From: Bog-257 sp963846715 | GTDB taxonomy: Bacteria > Acidobacteriota > Terriglobia > Terriglobales > Acidobacteriaceae | Length of the DNA: 64,000 nt | Reading direction: 5' to 3' | Assembly (NCBI GenBank): GCA_963846715.1 | Contig: CAWJXA010000002.1 | Coordinates: 682,001 to 746,000, forward strand | Part shown: positions 1 to 8,368 of the stretch, piece by piece | Position numbering within the stretch: the stretch's first letter is position 1 | Layout: every line of letters begins with the position of its first letter | Made by a program: the position numbers and the translations under genes | The notes under the pieces: generated by a model | The model's database searches: none | Told to the model about the DNA's origin: nothing | What the model saw: only the letters and a program-made list of their open reading frames with translations

Positions 1-1111
1 CGAGCTGCCCTTTCATGGGCGCGAACAAGCGCGCCAGCTCCAGGACCCCCGCTGTTCCGGAAGCGTTGTCGTCGGCACCGGGATGGATCTGCCCAATCTG
101 TGACGGAGCCAGTGAGTTGGAATCGCCGCGCCCCAGGTGATCGTAATGCGCACCGATGATGACGTACTCATCGGTCTTGCCGGGAAGATAGGCGAGAACA
201 TTGTCGACCCGCGCATGTGTGGCCTCGATGTCCACCTTCAAAGACAACTCCAGCGTTGCTGGAAACGCGAATGAGTCCGGCTTGCCGAGGTGATTGATCT
301 GCTGCTGCGCGCCAAGCAGCGACTTGCCGGCGACCGCGAACCAGCTTTCAGCGACGGCATTCTTCACCTGCAGCAGCATGATGCCGACGTCCTGCGGCCC
401 GCTGACTCCGCCAAAGCGCATCAGCAGGTCCTCTTCGCCGTCGGCAAGTTTTCCATTGACCACAATCACCGCCTTGGCCCCGTGATTGCGCGCGTTGATC
501 GCCTTGGTAATCAGCTGGGAATGCTGCGTCAGCCCGTGCTGGCCGCTTTTCACGCCAAACACGTCCGGCTCATAGCGCAACACAACGACGATCTTGTCCT
601 TCACATCCAGACCGGCGTAGTCGTCATATCCAAATTCATCGGCGGACGCGCCATAACCGGCAAAGACCACCGGGGCGGTCAGTGAGCCGGAAGACGAGAA
701 ACTGACCGGCACGAAATCCTGGTTCAAGGTCAGCGGCTGTTTCTTCTTACCGGCTTCGTCCACCACGAATTCATTGTCCGACTTTAACTTCGCACCCGTG
801 GTCACGGTGAACGGCTGCAGGTAGCCGTCTGTGCCAGCGGGTTTGAGTCCTAGGCTCTTGTAGCGGTGCTCGAGGAATTTAGTGGCCCGCTCCAGTCCCT
901 TGGTTCCAGCGCCACGTCCTTCCATGTCGGGAGCTGAGAGCGTTTTGATGTCGTTGAGATAACGCGTGGAATCGGCAGGGCCGAGCGACGGTGCGGTCCC
1001 GGCGGCCAGCAGCGAGAAGGCCAGGACCACGCAAAACATGGCCCGGCGGATTCGCAACGCGTCGGGCTTCGACACAATGGTGCGCGATAACAAAGAAATT
1101 TTGGCGGGCAT
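1..1111 (-). CDS. M28-family zinc aminopeptidase with PA domain (3' end outside window)
   Basis: Reading leftward from an ATG at 1111, the frame stays open to the window edge (about 370 codons). It starts with a basic stretch (LRIRR) and a hydrophobic run (MFCVVLAFSLLAAG) that fits a signal peptide, so the product is probably exported. The middle resembles a protease-associated (PA) domain. Near the edge the M28 zinc motifs appear: GAHYDHLG, then GADDNASGTAGVLELAR, which supply the His and bridging Asp ligands. The Glu-Glu and later ligands must lie beyond base 1. M28 enzymes of this type are usually metallo-aminopeptidases acting outside the cytoplasm; the substrate cannot be inferred. An internal ATG at 1040, directly before the hydrophobic run, is an alternative start. 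No strong ribosome-binding site is visible at either ATG. Confidence 0.85.
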   Translation of the reverse strand, partial: MPAKISLLSRTIVSKPDALRIRRAMFCVVLAFSLLAAGTAPSLGPADSTRYLNDIKTLSAPDMEGRGAGTKGLERATKFLEHRYKSLGLKPAGTDGYLQPFTVTTGAKLKSDNEFVVDEAGKKKQPLTLNQDFVPVSFSSSGSLTAPVVFAGYGASADEFGYDDYAGLDVKDKIVVVLRYEPDVFGVKSGQHGLTQHSQLITKAINARNHGAKAVIVVNGKLADGEEDLLMRFGGVSGPQDVGIMLLQVKNAVAESWFAVAGKSLLGAQQQINHLGKPDSFAFPATLELSLKVDIEATHARVDNVLAYLPGKTDEYVIIGAHYDHLGRGDSNSLAPSQIGQIHPGADDNASGTAGVLELARLFAPMKGQL

Positions 1112-1223
1112 GGGTAGCGCCCGAATCGTACTCAGGGGGATAAGGTGTGTCAATGCGAGCAGGGACTTGGCTGCCTGGAATTTTCAGGCACGCGCCAGCC
1201 GGACTGTGTATCATGCTGGGAAC

Positions 1224-1379
1224 ATGAAGAAGAAAAAAATCGACCCCGTCGCTTATGCAGCCAAGGTACGGAAAGATGCGGACAGGATGCAGGCCATGAG
1301 CGAGGCATTCGGTTCGCACGAGCCCATAGCCCCTGAACGTAAAAGCAAAACCGCCACGCGAAAGCGCAGCAAAGGTTAG
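1224..1379 (+). CDS. small basic hypothetical protein
   Basis: A 51-codon frame starts at ATG 1224 (MKKKKIDPVAYAAKVRKD) and ends SKTATRKRSKG. The product is strongly basic at both ends, with a short acidic and amphipathic middle. It has no membrane segment and no family motif I recognise. The upstream sequence (GCTGGGAAC) is only a weak ribosome-binding site. It stands between the minus-strand peptidase and the minus-strand TetR gene with no partner on its own strand. It could be a small nucleic-acid-associated protein or a chance frame. The biased Lys/Arg composition is the only positive sign. Confidence 0.4.
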   Translation: MKKKKIDPVAYAAKVRKDADRMQAMSEAFGSHEPIAPERKSKTATRKRSKG

Positions 1380-1438
1380 GCTTCATTCTTGTCCGGAGGG
1401 AAGACCGCTGTCCTCCGACCTAGGGCCTGGCTACGCCA

Positions 1439-2155
1439 TCAACACCCGGCCCCACTTTTCCCGTTACGCCCACTTCCCTGCCGCTTTCCCATCAGCGCCG
1501 AGTGGTTTCCGTTGTTCGCCGCGCCACTCAGTACCAGTTGGCAAACGTCGGCGATGTAGTCTTCGCTCAACTGGTCATGGCGAATGAGAAAGCGCATGTA
1601 GATGGCGCCGTAGAGAATGTCGAGCACCAGATCGAGATCGAGGCTGCGCGGAAGCTCACCGCGTTCGATTCCACGTCGAAGCGTCTGGTACGCCTCCTGG
1701 CGCCGTGGCCAGAGAAATCGCTCGCGAAAGGCTTCAATCAAACCGCGATCGGACTGACCGCCGGCAATCACCGCCGCCACAATGCGACCGCGCCGCGAAC
1801 GCAGCACGGCGAGGAATTGGTTCATCTGCAGACTCATGTCCTTGAAGACCGAGCCGCTGTCGGGAAAATGCAACTCCTCTTCGGAGCTGGAGGCAAATGC
1901 ATCGACGACCAAAGCGCCTTTGTCGGGCCACCAGCGATAGACCGTCGTCTTGCCGACTCCGGCGTGCGCCGCGATACCTTCAATCGAGAGATCGGCGAAG
2001 CCAGTGCTTTGTAACAACTGGCTGGTACTGCGCAGAATGGCCTGGCGCGCGTGTTCGCTGCGGGGCCGTCCGGGCAAACGCCGGGCGCCGTTACCGCTTT
2101 CCAGCGACCGCTTTTGACCAGAGGAACGCATTTGCGCCATGCCCAACAGTAGCAT
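1439..2155 (-). CDS. TetR/AcrR-family transcriptional regulator
   Basis: 238 residues. After a basic, probably disordered leader (GRPRSEHARQAI), residues 38-85 form the TetR DNA-binding domain. The recognition part reads IAAHAGVGKTTVYRWWPDKG, close to the family consensus GVSKGTLYHHFPSK. The C-terminal two thirds are helical and would bind a ligand and dimerise; this part resembles the TetR C-terminal domains next to efflux genes. The gene is transcribed away from the RND efflux operon that starts at 2262, with about 106 bp between, which is the usual layout for a local repressor of a drug pump. The start is uncertain: ATGs at 2155, 2140 and 2131 are all possible and none has a clear ribosome-binding site. 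Confidence 0.9.
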   Translation of the reverse strand: MLLLGMAQMRSSGQKRSLESGNGARRLPGRPRSEHARQAILRSTSQLLQSTGFADLSIEGIAAHAGVGKTTVYRWWPDKGALVVDAFASSSEEELHFPDSGSVFKDMSLQMNQFLAVLRSRRGRIVAAVIAGGQSDRGLIEAFRERFLWPRRQEAYQTLRRGIERGELPRSLDLDLVLDILYGAIYMRFLIRHDQLSEDYIADVCQLVLSGAANNGNHSALMGKRQGSGRNGKSGAGC

Positions 2156-2261
2156 ATATTTGAATCCACTACGTACCGTATCGAATCATAATTTTTTTGT
2201 AGTGCTTGCGACGTAGGCGGACCAGCAATGGTCGTGTCCCGACTGGAGATTTACCCCACCG
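2156..2261. promoter_or_regulatory. divergent regulatory region between TetR gene and efflux operon
   Basis: The gap holds an inverted hexamer pair, CACTAC at 2167-2172 and GTAGTG at 2199-2204, flanking an AT-rich core with CATAAT at 2186-2191 that could serve as a -10 box for the efflux operon. TetR repressors bind dyads in such gaps, so this is the most likely operator zone. The pairing and promoter assignment are inferred by eye only. Confidence 0.35.
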
Positions 2262-5200
2262 ATGTGGATTGTTGCTCTTGCGCTTCGGCGTCCTTATACC
2301 TTCGTGGTGATGGCCTTGGTGCTCATCATTCTGACGCCGATCGTCGTCCTGCGCACTCCAGTCGATATCTTCCCCGACATCAACATCCCAGTCGTCAGCG
2401 TGGTATGGAACTACACTGGCTTTGCGCCTTCGGACATGGCCGACCGCATCGTGACCAACTCCGAGCGCGGTATCACCATCACGGTCAATGACATCGAGCA
2501 CATCGAGTCGCAGTCGGTGGCGGGCGTAGGCGTGATCAAGATTTTCTTCCGCCCACAGGCGAATATTCAGACCGCGCTCGCCCAAGTGACCGCGATCGTC
2601 CAAACCACGGTGCGCGGCCTGCCGCCCGGCACCACGCCGCCACTCGTCATCTCTTATTCGGCCTCGTCCACGCCGGTAGTGCAGCTCGGACTTAGCAGCA
2701 AGACCCTGCCGGAACAGCAACTGTTTGACCTGGGCCAGAATTTTCTACGCACCCAATTGGCCACGGTGCATGGCGCGGCCATGCCTTATCCCTACGGCGG
2801 CAAGATACGCCAGATCCAGGTTGACCTCGATCTGCCCCGACTGCAAGCCAACGGGCTCTCTCCCAACGACATCGTCAATGCCATCAATTCCCAGAACCTG
2901 ATTACGCCATCGGGCACCACCAAGATCGGTCCTCTGGAATACCAGGTCGAAATGAATAGCAGCCCGCAGACGATTGCGGACTTGAATGACCTGCCGGTCA
3001 AGACGATAAACGGTTCGACCATTTACATGCGCGATGTCGCTCACATCCGCGACGGCTTCGCGCCGCAAACCAACATCGTCCGCCAGGACGGCGTGCGCGG
3101 CACCCTGATGTCGGTCTACAAGATTGGCACTGCCTCCACGCTGAGCATCGTGGGCGCGGTGAAAGGCATTTTGCCCATCGCCGCGCAGTCATTGCCGCGC
3201 GACATTACCATCAAGCCGCTGTTCGATCAGTCGCTGTTTGTGCGGGCGTCCATCGATGGGGTGTTGAAGGAAGCGATAATCGCAGCCGCCCTGACCGCGG
3301 TCATGATCCTGCTGTTCCTGGGTGATTGGCGTCCCACCATCGTGATTTCGATTTCCATCCCGCTCTCCATTTTTGTTTCGGTGCTTCTGCTAAGCGCGCT
3401 GGGCGAGACCATCAACATCATGACGCTTGGAGGTCTGGCCCTGGCGGTGGGCATCCTGGTGGACGACGCCACCGTCGAGATCGAGAACATCGAGCGCAAC
3501 CTCGCCCAAGGCAAGGAGATGAAGCAGGCCATTCTGGATGGCGCGTCGCAGATCGCGGTACCCGCGTTTGTGTCGACTCTGTGCATCTGCATCGTGTTTG
3601 TGCCCATGTTCTTCCTCACTGGCGTGGCCAAGTACCTGTTCGTGCCGCTGGCGGAAGCCGTGGTGTTCGCGATGCTGGCGTCGTATTTTCTCTCGCGAAC
3701 GTTGATACCCACGCTGGTCATGTACATCATGCGCGGCCATGAACACCGGGCCGAGGCGCCGAAGACAGTTTTTGGCCGCTATCAGCGCGGTTTCGAACGC
3801 GCCTTCGACCGCTTTCGCGGCGGCTACTACCAACTTCTGGAGACCACGCTCGAACATCGCAAGCTCTTTGCCGCCTGCTTCCTCGCCTTCTGCGTACTTT
3901 CGCTGGGGCTGGTTTTCTTCCTGGGCGAAGACTTCTTCCCCAGCGTCGATGCCGGCCTGATGCGCCTGCACATGCGCGCCCGAGCCGGACTGCGCGTGGA
4001 AGAAACCGCGCGCCTGGCCGATGAGGTGGAAGGCTACTTACGGCAGCAGATTCCGAAAGACGAGTTGGTAACCATCCTCGACAATATCGGACTGCCCTAT
4101 TCCGGCATCAACCTGTCGTTTAGCAACTCCGGCGTCATTGGGACCAGCGATGCGGAGATCCTGGTTGGCCTCAATGCCGAACATCATCACTCGACGGCAG
4201 GCTACATCCGCAAGCTGCGCGAAGATCTGCCGCGGCACTTCCCCGGCGTCGAATTCTTCTTCCAGCCAGCTGATATCGTGACTCAGATTCTGAACTTCGG
4301 ATTACCGGCGCCGATTGACATTCAGGTTACCGGCGCCGACATGCAGGGCAACTACGTAATCGCGCATCAAATCGCCAACCGCCTGCGTCACGTGAACGGC
4401 GCTGCCGATGTTCACGTGCAGCAGATGCTCGATCTGCCGACGCTACATCTTGATATTGACCGCATTAAGAGCACGCAGATAGGAATGAGTGCCCACGACG
4501 TGGCACAGAGCGTGCTGGTCTCCTTGAGCGGCAGCTTCCAGACTGCGTCGAACTTCTGGCTGAATCCGAAGAATGGCGTCACCTACCAGGTTGCGGTGCA
4601 GTCTCCGCAATACCGCATGACTTCGCTGCAAGACCTGATGAACGTGCCGGTAAACAATCCCGCGGTGCAGAGCTCGCAAGTGCTGGGCAACCTGGTGCAG
4701 TTGCGCCCGGTGGCGCGGCCGGTGGTAGTGTCGCATTACAACGTGCAACCGGTGATTGATGTTTATGCCAGCACGCAAGGACGTGACCTGGGCGCAGTCT
4801 ACAAAGACACGATGAAGGTACTACAACCTTTCCAGCAGCATCTGCCGCGCGGCACTCGCATCATCGTTCGTGGGCAAGTAGTGACTATGCAGTCGTCGTT
4901 CCTTGGCCTGGGTATCGGGCTGCTGATGGCAATTTCGCTGGTGTATTTCCTGATCGTGGTGAATTTTCAGTCGTGGCTCGATCCCTTTATCATCATCACC
5001 GCCCTGCCGGGCGCGCTGGCCGGCATCTGCTGGATCCTGCTGCTGACGCACACTACGCTCAGTGTTCCGTCGCTCACGGGTGCCGTAATGTGCATGGGCG
5101 TGGCCACCGCCAATTCGATTCTGCTGGTTTCGTTTGCCCGCGATCGCATGAACGCTGGAGTGCCCGCTGCGCAGGCGGCTTTGGAAGCGGGCTACACTCG

Positions 5201-5414
5201 AATTCGTCCAGTGCTGATGACCGCCTTGGCGATGATCATTGGTATGGTGCCCATGTCGCTGGGACTGGGGGAAGGCGGCGAGCAGAACGCTCCACTGGGA
5301 CGCGCCGTAATCGGAGGTCTGTTGTTCGCAACCGTGGCCACTTTGTTCTTCGTGCCGTCCATCTTTGCGATGATTCACGGACGACGGCAGGCAAGGGAAG
5401 CAACTAGCAGTTAG
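2262..5414 (+). CDS. RND efflux transporter, inner-membrane permease (AcrB/HAE-like)
   Basis: 1050 residues, the normal length for an RND pump. It begins with TM1 directly (residues 8-31) and has the two large periplasmic loops and a second membrane half. TM4 carries LAVGILVDDATVEIENIER with Asp401-Asp402, matching the proton-relay pair of AcrB (D407/D408). In TM10 the stretch GVATANSILLVSFARD has Ala where AcrB has the relay Lys, as in many RND subgroups. It should export drugs or other amphiphiles as a trimer, using proton motive force with the adaptor and outer-membrane factor that follow. The stop codon lies inside a heptamer array: the last five residues (EATSS) and the TAG come from repeat sequence. 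Regulation by the divergent TetR protein is likely. Confidence 0.95.
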   Translation: MWIVALALRRPYTFVVMALVLIILTPIVVLRTPVDIFPDINIPVVSVVWNYTGFAPSDMADRIVTNSERGITITVNDIEHIESQSVAGVGVIKIFFRPQANIQTALAQVTAIVQTTVRGLPPGTTPPLVISYSASSTPVVQLGLSSKTLPEQQLFDLGQNFLRTQLATVHGAAMPYPYGGKIRQIQVDLDLPRLQANGLSPNDIVNAINSQNLITPSGTTKIGPLEYQVEMNSSPQTIADLNDLPVKTINGSTIYMRDVAHIRDGFAPQTNIVRQDGVRGTLMSVYKIGTASTLSIVGAVKGILPIAAQSLPRDITIKPLFDQSLFVRASIDGVLKEAIIAAALTAVMILLFLGDWRPTIVISISIPLSIFVSVLLLSALGETINIMTLGGLALAVGILVDDATVEIENIERNLAQGKEMKQAILDGASQIAVPAFVSTLCICIVFVPMFFLTGVAKYLFVPLAEAVVFAMLASYFLSRTLIPTLVMYIMRGHEHRAEAPKTVFGRYQRGFERAFDRFRGGYYQLLETTLEHRKLFAACFLAFCVLSLGLVFFLGEDFFPSVDAGLMRLHMRARAGLRVEETARLADEVEGYLRQQIPKDELVTILDNIGLPYSGINLSFSNSGVIGTSDAEILVGLNAEHHHSTAGYIRKLREDLPRHFPGVEFFFQPADIVTQILNFGLPAPIDIQVTGADMQGNYVIAHQIANRLRHVNGAADVHVQQMLDLPTLHLDIDRIKSTQIGMSAHDVAQSVLVSLSGSFQTASNFWLNPKNGVTYQVAVQSPQYRMTSLQDLMNVPVNNPAVQSSQVLGNLVQLRPVARPVVVSHYNVQPVIDVYASTQGRDLGAVYKDTMKVLQPFQQHLPRGTRIIVRGQVVTMQSSFLGLGIGLLMAISLVYFLIVVNFQSWLDPFIIITALPGALAGICWILLLTHTTLSVPSLTGAVMCMGVATANSILLVSFARDRMNAGVPAAQAALEAGYTRIRPVLMTALAMIIGMVPMSLGLGEGGEQNAPLGRAVIGGLLFATVATLFFVPSIFAMIHGRRQAREATSS

Positions 5415-5590
5415 CAGCGAGCAATTAGCGACTAGAAACGAGAATTTAGCACCGTTAAAGCGTCAAGTGGCAACTAATAATAAAACGCTGAGCAGACTCT
5501 CCGAACTAGCGGGGAAAACAAATCGTGGCAAGACCAGCTTTGACTAATTGCTAATTGCTAACAGCTAATTGCTACCTGCTAATTGCTGTT
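5397..5590. repeat. inverted pair of 7-bp-period arrays between efflux genes
   Basis: The left arm (about 5397-5450) is built of variants of TTAGCAA; the right arm (about 5543-5588) reads as its complement (GCTAATTGCTAA). The two arms could fold into a long imperfect hairpin around a loop of roughly 90 nt. The left arm overlaps the 3' end of the permease gene. The right arm ends about 20 nt before the adaptor start codon. Confidence 0.8.
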
Positions 5591-5610
5591 GTTCTAAGGA
5601 CTCATAAATT

Positions 5611-6849
5611 ATGGATTCGCGTTCCCATCAAACCGAGGTAGCTGAGCCGGAGCACCACGCGGCTGAAATCACACCTCCGCCAAAGCTTCCTCCAGCAACG
5701 CCGCGCAAAGCGCTGTGGATCATCGCCGCCATACTGGTGGTGTTGGCCACGGCTGCGGCAATCGCGATGCTGACGCGAGTGCACGACGATCATGTACTGG
5801 CGGGGGAAACCGAGCGCGAGGCAGTTCCAACCGTTGCTGTAATTCATCCGACTGCGGAGAAGCCTGACGAAGAACTGGTATTGCCGGGTTCACTGCAAGC
5901 ATACGAAGAGTCGCCCATTTTTGCCCGCACCAACGGCTACCTGCTGCGCTGGTACAAAGACATCGGTAGCCGGATCAACAAGGGAGAGTTGCTGGCTGAC
6001 ATCGATACTCCGGAAGTAGATCAGGAGTTGATGCAGGCGCGCGCGGCGCGTCAGCAGATCGTAGCGCAGATGGACCTGGCCAAAATCAACTCCGATCGTT
6101 ATGTCGCCTTACGCAAGACCGATTCCGTTTCGCAACAGGAAGCCGACCAGCAGACCAGCGGTTACGAACAGGCGACGGCCAATCTCGCCGCGGCTGACGC
6201 GAACGTTCGCCGCCTGGAGGAACTGGAAGCCTTTAAGCACGTCTACGCTCCCTTCAGCGGAGTACTGACCCGGCGCAACGTCGATCCGGGTGCATTGATC
6301 AATGCCGGGTCAACCGGTGGCGCGGCGGGCAAAGAATTGTTTGATATGGCCCGGGTCGATCCCTTGCGCGTCTACGTCAACGTTCCGCAGCCCTACGCGC
6401 CCGCCATCAAGAATGGAATGGAAGCCACAGTGATTTTGCAGGAGTTCCCTGGCCAGAAGTTCAAGGGGACGGTGGCCCGCACCGCGGAAGCCATCGATCC
6501 CACCACGCGCACGTTGCTGACAGAAGTTGATGTGCCGAACAAGGATGGACGCCTGCTCCCGGGATCCTTTGGCGAAGTCCATTTCAAGGTGGCCACCAAC
6601 GTTCAGAAGGTCACCGTGCCGGTCAACACCATGCTCTTTCGCCAGGAAGGGCCGCGCGTGGCGGTCGTTGGTAGTGACAACAAGGTACAACTACGTCCCA
6701 TCACGATCGGCCGTGATTACGGCAGTACCCTCGAGATTGTCGGCGGCGTAACTGTCGACGATACAGTGGTCGTCAATCCCGCGGATTCACTGGAAGAAGG
6801 ACAACAGGTCCATATTGCACCTTCGAGCCAGGGAGGCAATCCGTCATGA
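5611..6849 (+). CDS. RND efflux periplasmic adaptor subunit (membrane fusion protein)
   Basis: 412 residues. A Pro-rich cytoplasmic tail is followed by one membrane anchor (residues 34-54, ALWIIAAILVVLATAAAIAM), not a lipobox. Then come a lipoyl/barrel-sandwich half (GSLQAYEESPIFARTNGYL), an alpha-hairpin with coiled-coil character (about 140-215), the second lipoyl half (HVYAPFSGVLTRRNVDPGALI) and the beta-barrel and membrane-proximal domains. It links the permease to the outer-membrane channel. AAGGA about 11 nt upstream of the ATG supports this start. The next gene overlaps its stop by 4 nt (ATGA), so the two are translationally coupled. The order permease-adaptor-channel differs from the acrAB order but is common. 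Confidence 0.94.
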   Translation: MDSRSHQTEVAEPEHHAAEITPPPKLPPATPRKALWIIAAILVVLATAAAIAMLTRVHDDHVLAGETEREAVPTVAVIHPTAEKPDEELVLPGSLQAYEESPIFARTNGYLLRWYKDIGSRINKGELLADIDTPEVDQELMQARAARQQIVAQMDLAKINSDRYVALRKTDSVSQQEADQQTSGYEQATANLAAADANVRRLEELEAFKHVYAPFSGVLTRRNVDPGALINAGSTGGAAGKELFDMARVDPLRVYVNVPQPYAPAIKNGMEATVILQEFPGQKFKGTVARTAEAIDPTTRTLLTEVDVPNKDGRLLPGSFGEVHFKVATNVQKVTVPVNTMLFRQEGPRVAVVGSDNKVQLRPITIGRDYGSTLEIVGGVTVDDTVVVNPADSLEEGQQVHIAPSSQGGNPS

Positions 6850-8309
6850 AGCGGCTTTCTCTGGCGGCCGGCATTGCCGCCGGCGCTTTGCTGGCGGGAT
6901 GCGTAGTGGGACCCAAGTACCAGCGTCCAACGGTCCAGGCACCCACAGCGTATAAGACCGAAGGCCCCTGGCGTGTCGCAGCTCCCAAGGACTCGCTGCC
7001 CAAAGGCGCGTGGTGGGAGATCTTCAACGACGCTGAGCTGAACAACTACGAGCAGGAGCTGCTGAAGGCCAATCAGTCGTTGGCCGCAGCGCAGGACCGT
7101 CTGAACCAGGCGCGTGCGCTCGCCCGGGTAGCCTCAGCGGGACTCTTTCCGCAAGCCAGCACGGATCCTAACGCATTGCGCAACCGCTATTCCGCACACC
7201 GGCCCGAGGTGGTTACACTGGGAAGGCCACTGACTCAGAGCACCTACGAACTTCCGTTTCTGCTGAGTTACGAACCCGACCTCTTCGGAAAATACAGGCG
7301 GACGCTCGAAGCCTCGAATGCCTCTCTGCAAGGCACGGCAGCGGACATGTACAACGTCAACCTGGTGTTGACTGCAGAGCTGGCGGCTGACTATTTCACC
7401 CTGCGTGAGCTTGATGCCGAGACCAAAGTTGTGCAGGAATCCGTGGACATTCAGCAGAAGGGACTGAAGTTGGTGGAAGACCGGCATGCCGGCGGAGTGG
7501 CTTCGGGACTCGATCTGGCGCAGCAGCAGACACTGCTCGATTCCACCGTCGCGCAACTCTATCTGGTGCAGCAGCAGCGGGCGCAGTATGAGCACGCCAT
7601 AGCGGTGCTCACGGGAAACCCCGCGTCCACCTTTAGCGTGCCTGTCGCACCCTTGCATGCGACGCCTCCAGTTGTTCCGGTGGGGGTGCCTTCTGATCTG
7701 CTGGAGCGTCGGCCCGACGTCGCCACCGCCGAACGCAACATGGCGTTCGAGAATGCAGAAGTCGGCGTCGCCACCGCGGCGTTTTATCCGCAACTTACGC
7801 TCACCGGGACAGGCGGCTTTCAGAGCACGGACATCACTAACCTGATCAGCGCTCCCAGCGCCATCTGGTCGCTAGGGGGCGATCTTCTCCAGCCTATATT
7901 TCAAGGCGGACGGAATCGTGCCAATCTCGCGGCCACGAAGGCTGCCTACGATGAATCCGTCGCCAACTATCGCCAGGCGGTACTGACGGCATTCCAGCAG
8001 GTGGAAGATGGACTGTCGGGACTGAATGAGCTTTCGCAGGCGACGACGAGCCAGAACGCGGCTGTGTCCGACGCGCGCCGCGCGCTGGAGATCGCCAACA
8101 ATCGCTACGTGGGTGGCGTGACCAGCTTTCTGGATGTCATCACAGCCCAGTCGGCCCTGCTCACCAATGAGCGACTGGCCACGCAGTTGCTCGGCCAGGA
8201 AATGGTGACGTCAGTGTATCTGGTGAAGGCCGTCGGCGGAGGCTGGGATGCTTCCCTGATCCAGAATGAGCAGGTACATCCGAAGGCGATCCAGGCGATA
8301 CAGCAGTAG
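6846..8309 (+). CDS. RND efflux outer-membrane factor (OprM/NodT-type lipoprotein)
   Basis: 487 residues with a lipoprotein signal (MKRLSLAAGIAAGALLAGC), Cys19 being the predicted lipidated residue. The mature start VGPKYQRPTVQAP is typical of NodT-family channels. Two similar halves follow, each with the outer-membrane efflux protein pattern, for example LLERRPDVATAERNMAFENAEVGVATAAFYPQL. It should form the trimeric TolC-like duct that completes the tripartite pump. It is joined to the adaptor by an ATGA overlap and ends the operon, directly before a heptamer array and an insertion element. Confidence 0.95.
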   Translation: MKRLSLAAGIAAGALLAGCVVGPKYQRPTVQAPTAYKTEGPWRVAAPKDSLPKGAWWEIFNDAELNNYEQELLKANQSLAAAQDRLNQARALARVASAGLFPQASTDPNALRNRYSAHRPEVVTLGRPLTQSTYELPFLLSYEPDLFGKYRRTLEASNASLQGTAADMYNVNLVLTAELAADYFTLRELDAETKVVQESVDIQQKGLKLVEDRHAGGVASGLDLAQQQTLLDSTVAQLYLVQQQRAQYEHAIAVLTGNPASTFSVPVAPLHATPPVVPVGVPSDLLERRPDVATAERNMAFENAEVGVATAAFYPQLTLTGTGGFQSTDITNLISAPSAIWSLGGDLLQPIFQGGRNRANLAATKAAYDESVANYRQAVLTAFQQVEDGLSGLNELSQATTSQNAAVSDARRALEIANNRYVGGVTSFLDVITAQSALLTNERLATQLLGQEMVTSVYLVKAVGGGWDASLIQNEQVHPKAIQAIQQ

Positions 8310-8315
8310 AAGGGA

Positions 8316-8368
8316 CTAGCCCTTAGCAATTAGCCGTTAGCAATTAGCCCTTAGCAATTAGCCCTTAG
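8316..8368. repeat. heptamer array, left part of a copy split by the IS element
   Basis: Perfect to near-perfect alternation of TTAGCAA and TTAGCCC units (period 7, superperiod 14). The array stops abruptly at the left end of the insertion element and resumes in phase at 9533. Confidence 0.9.
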
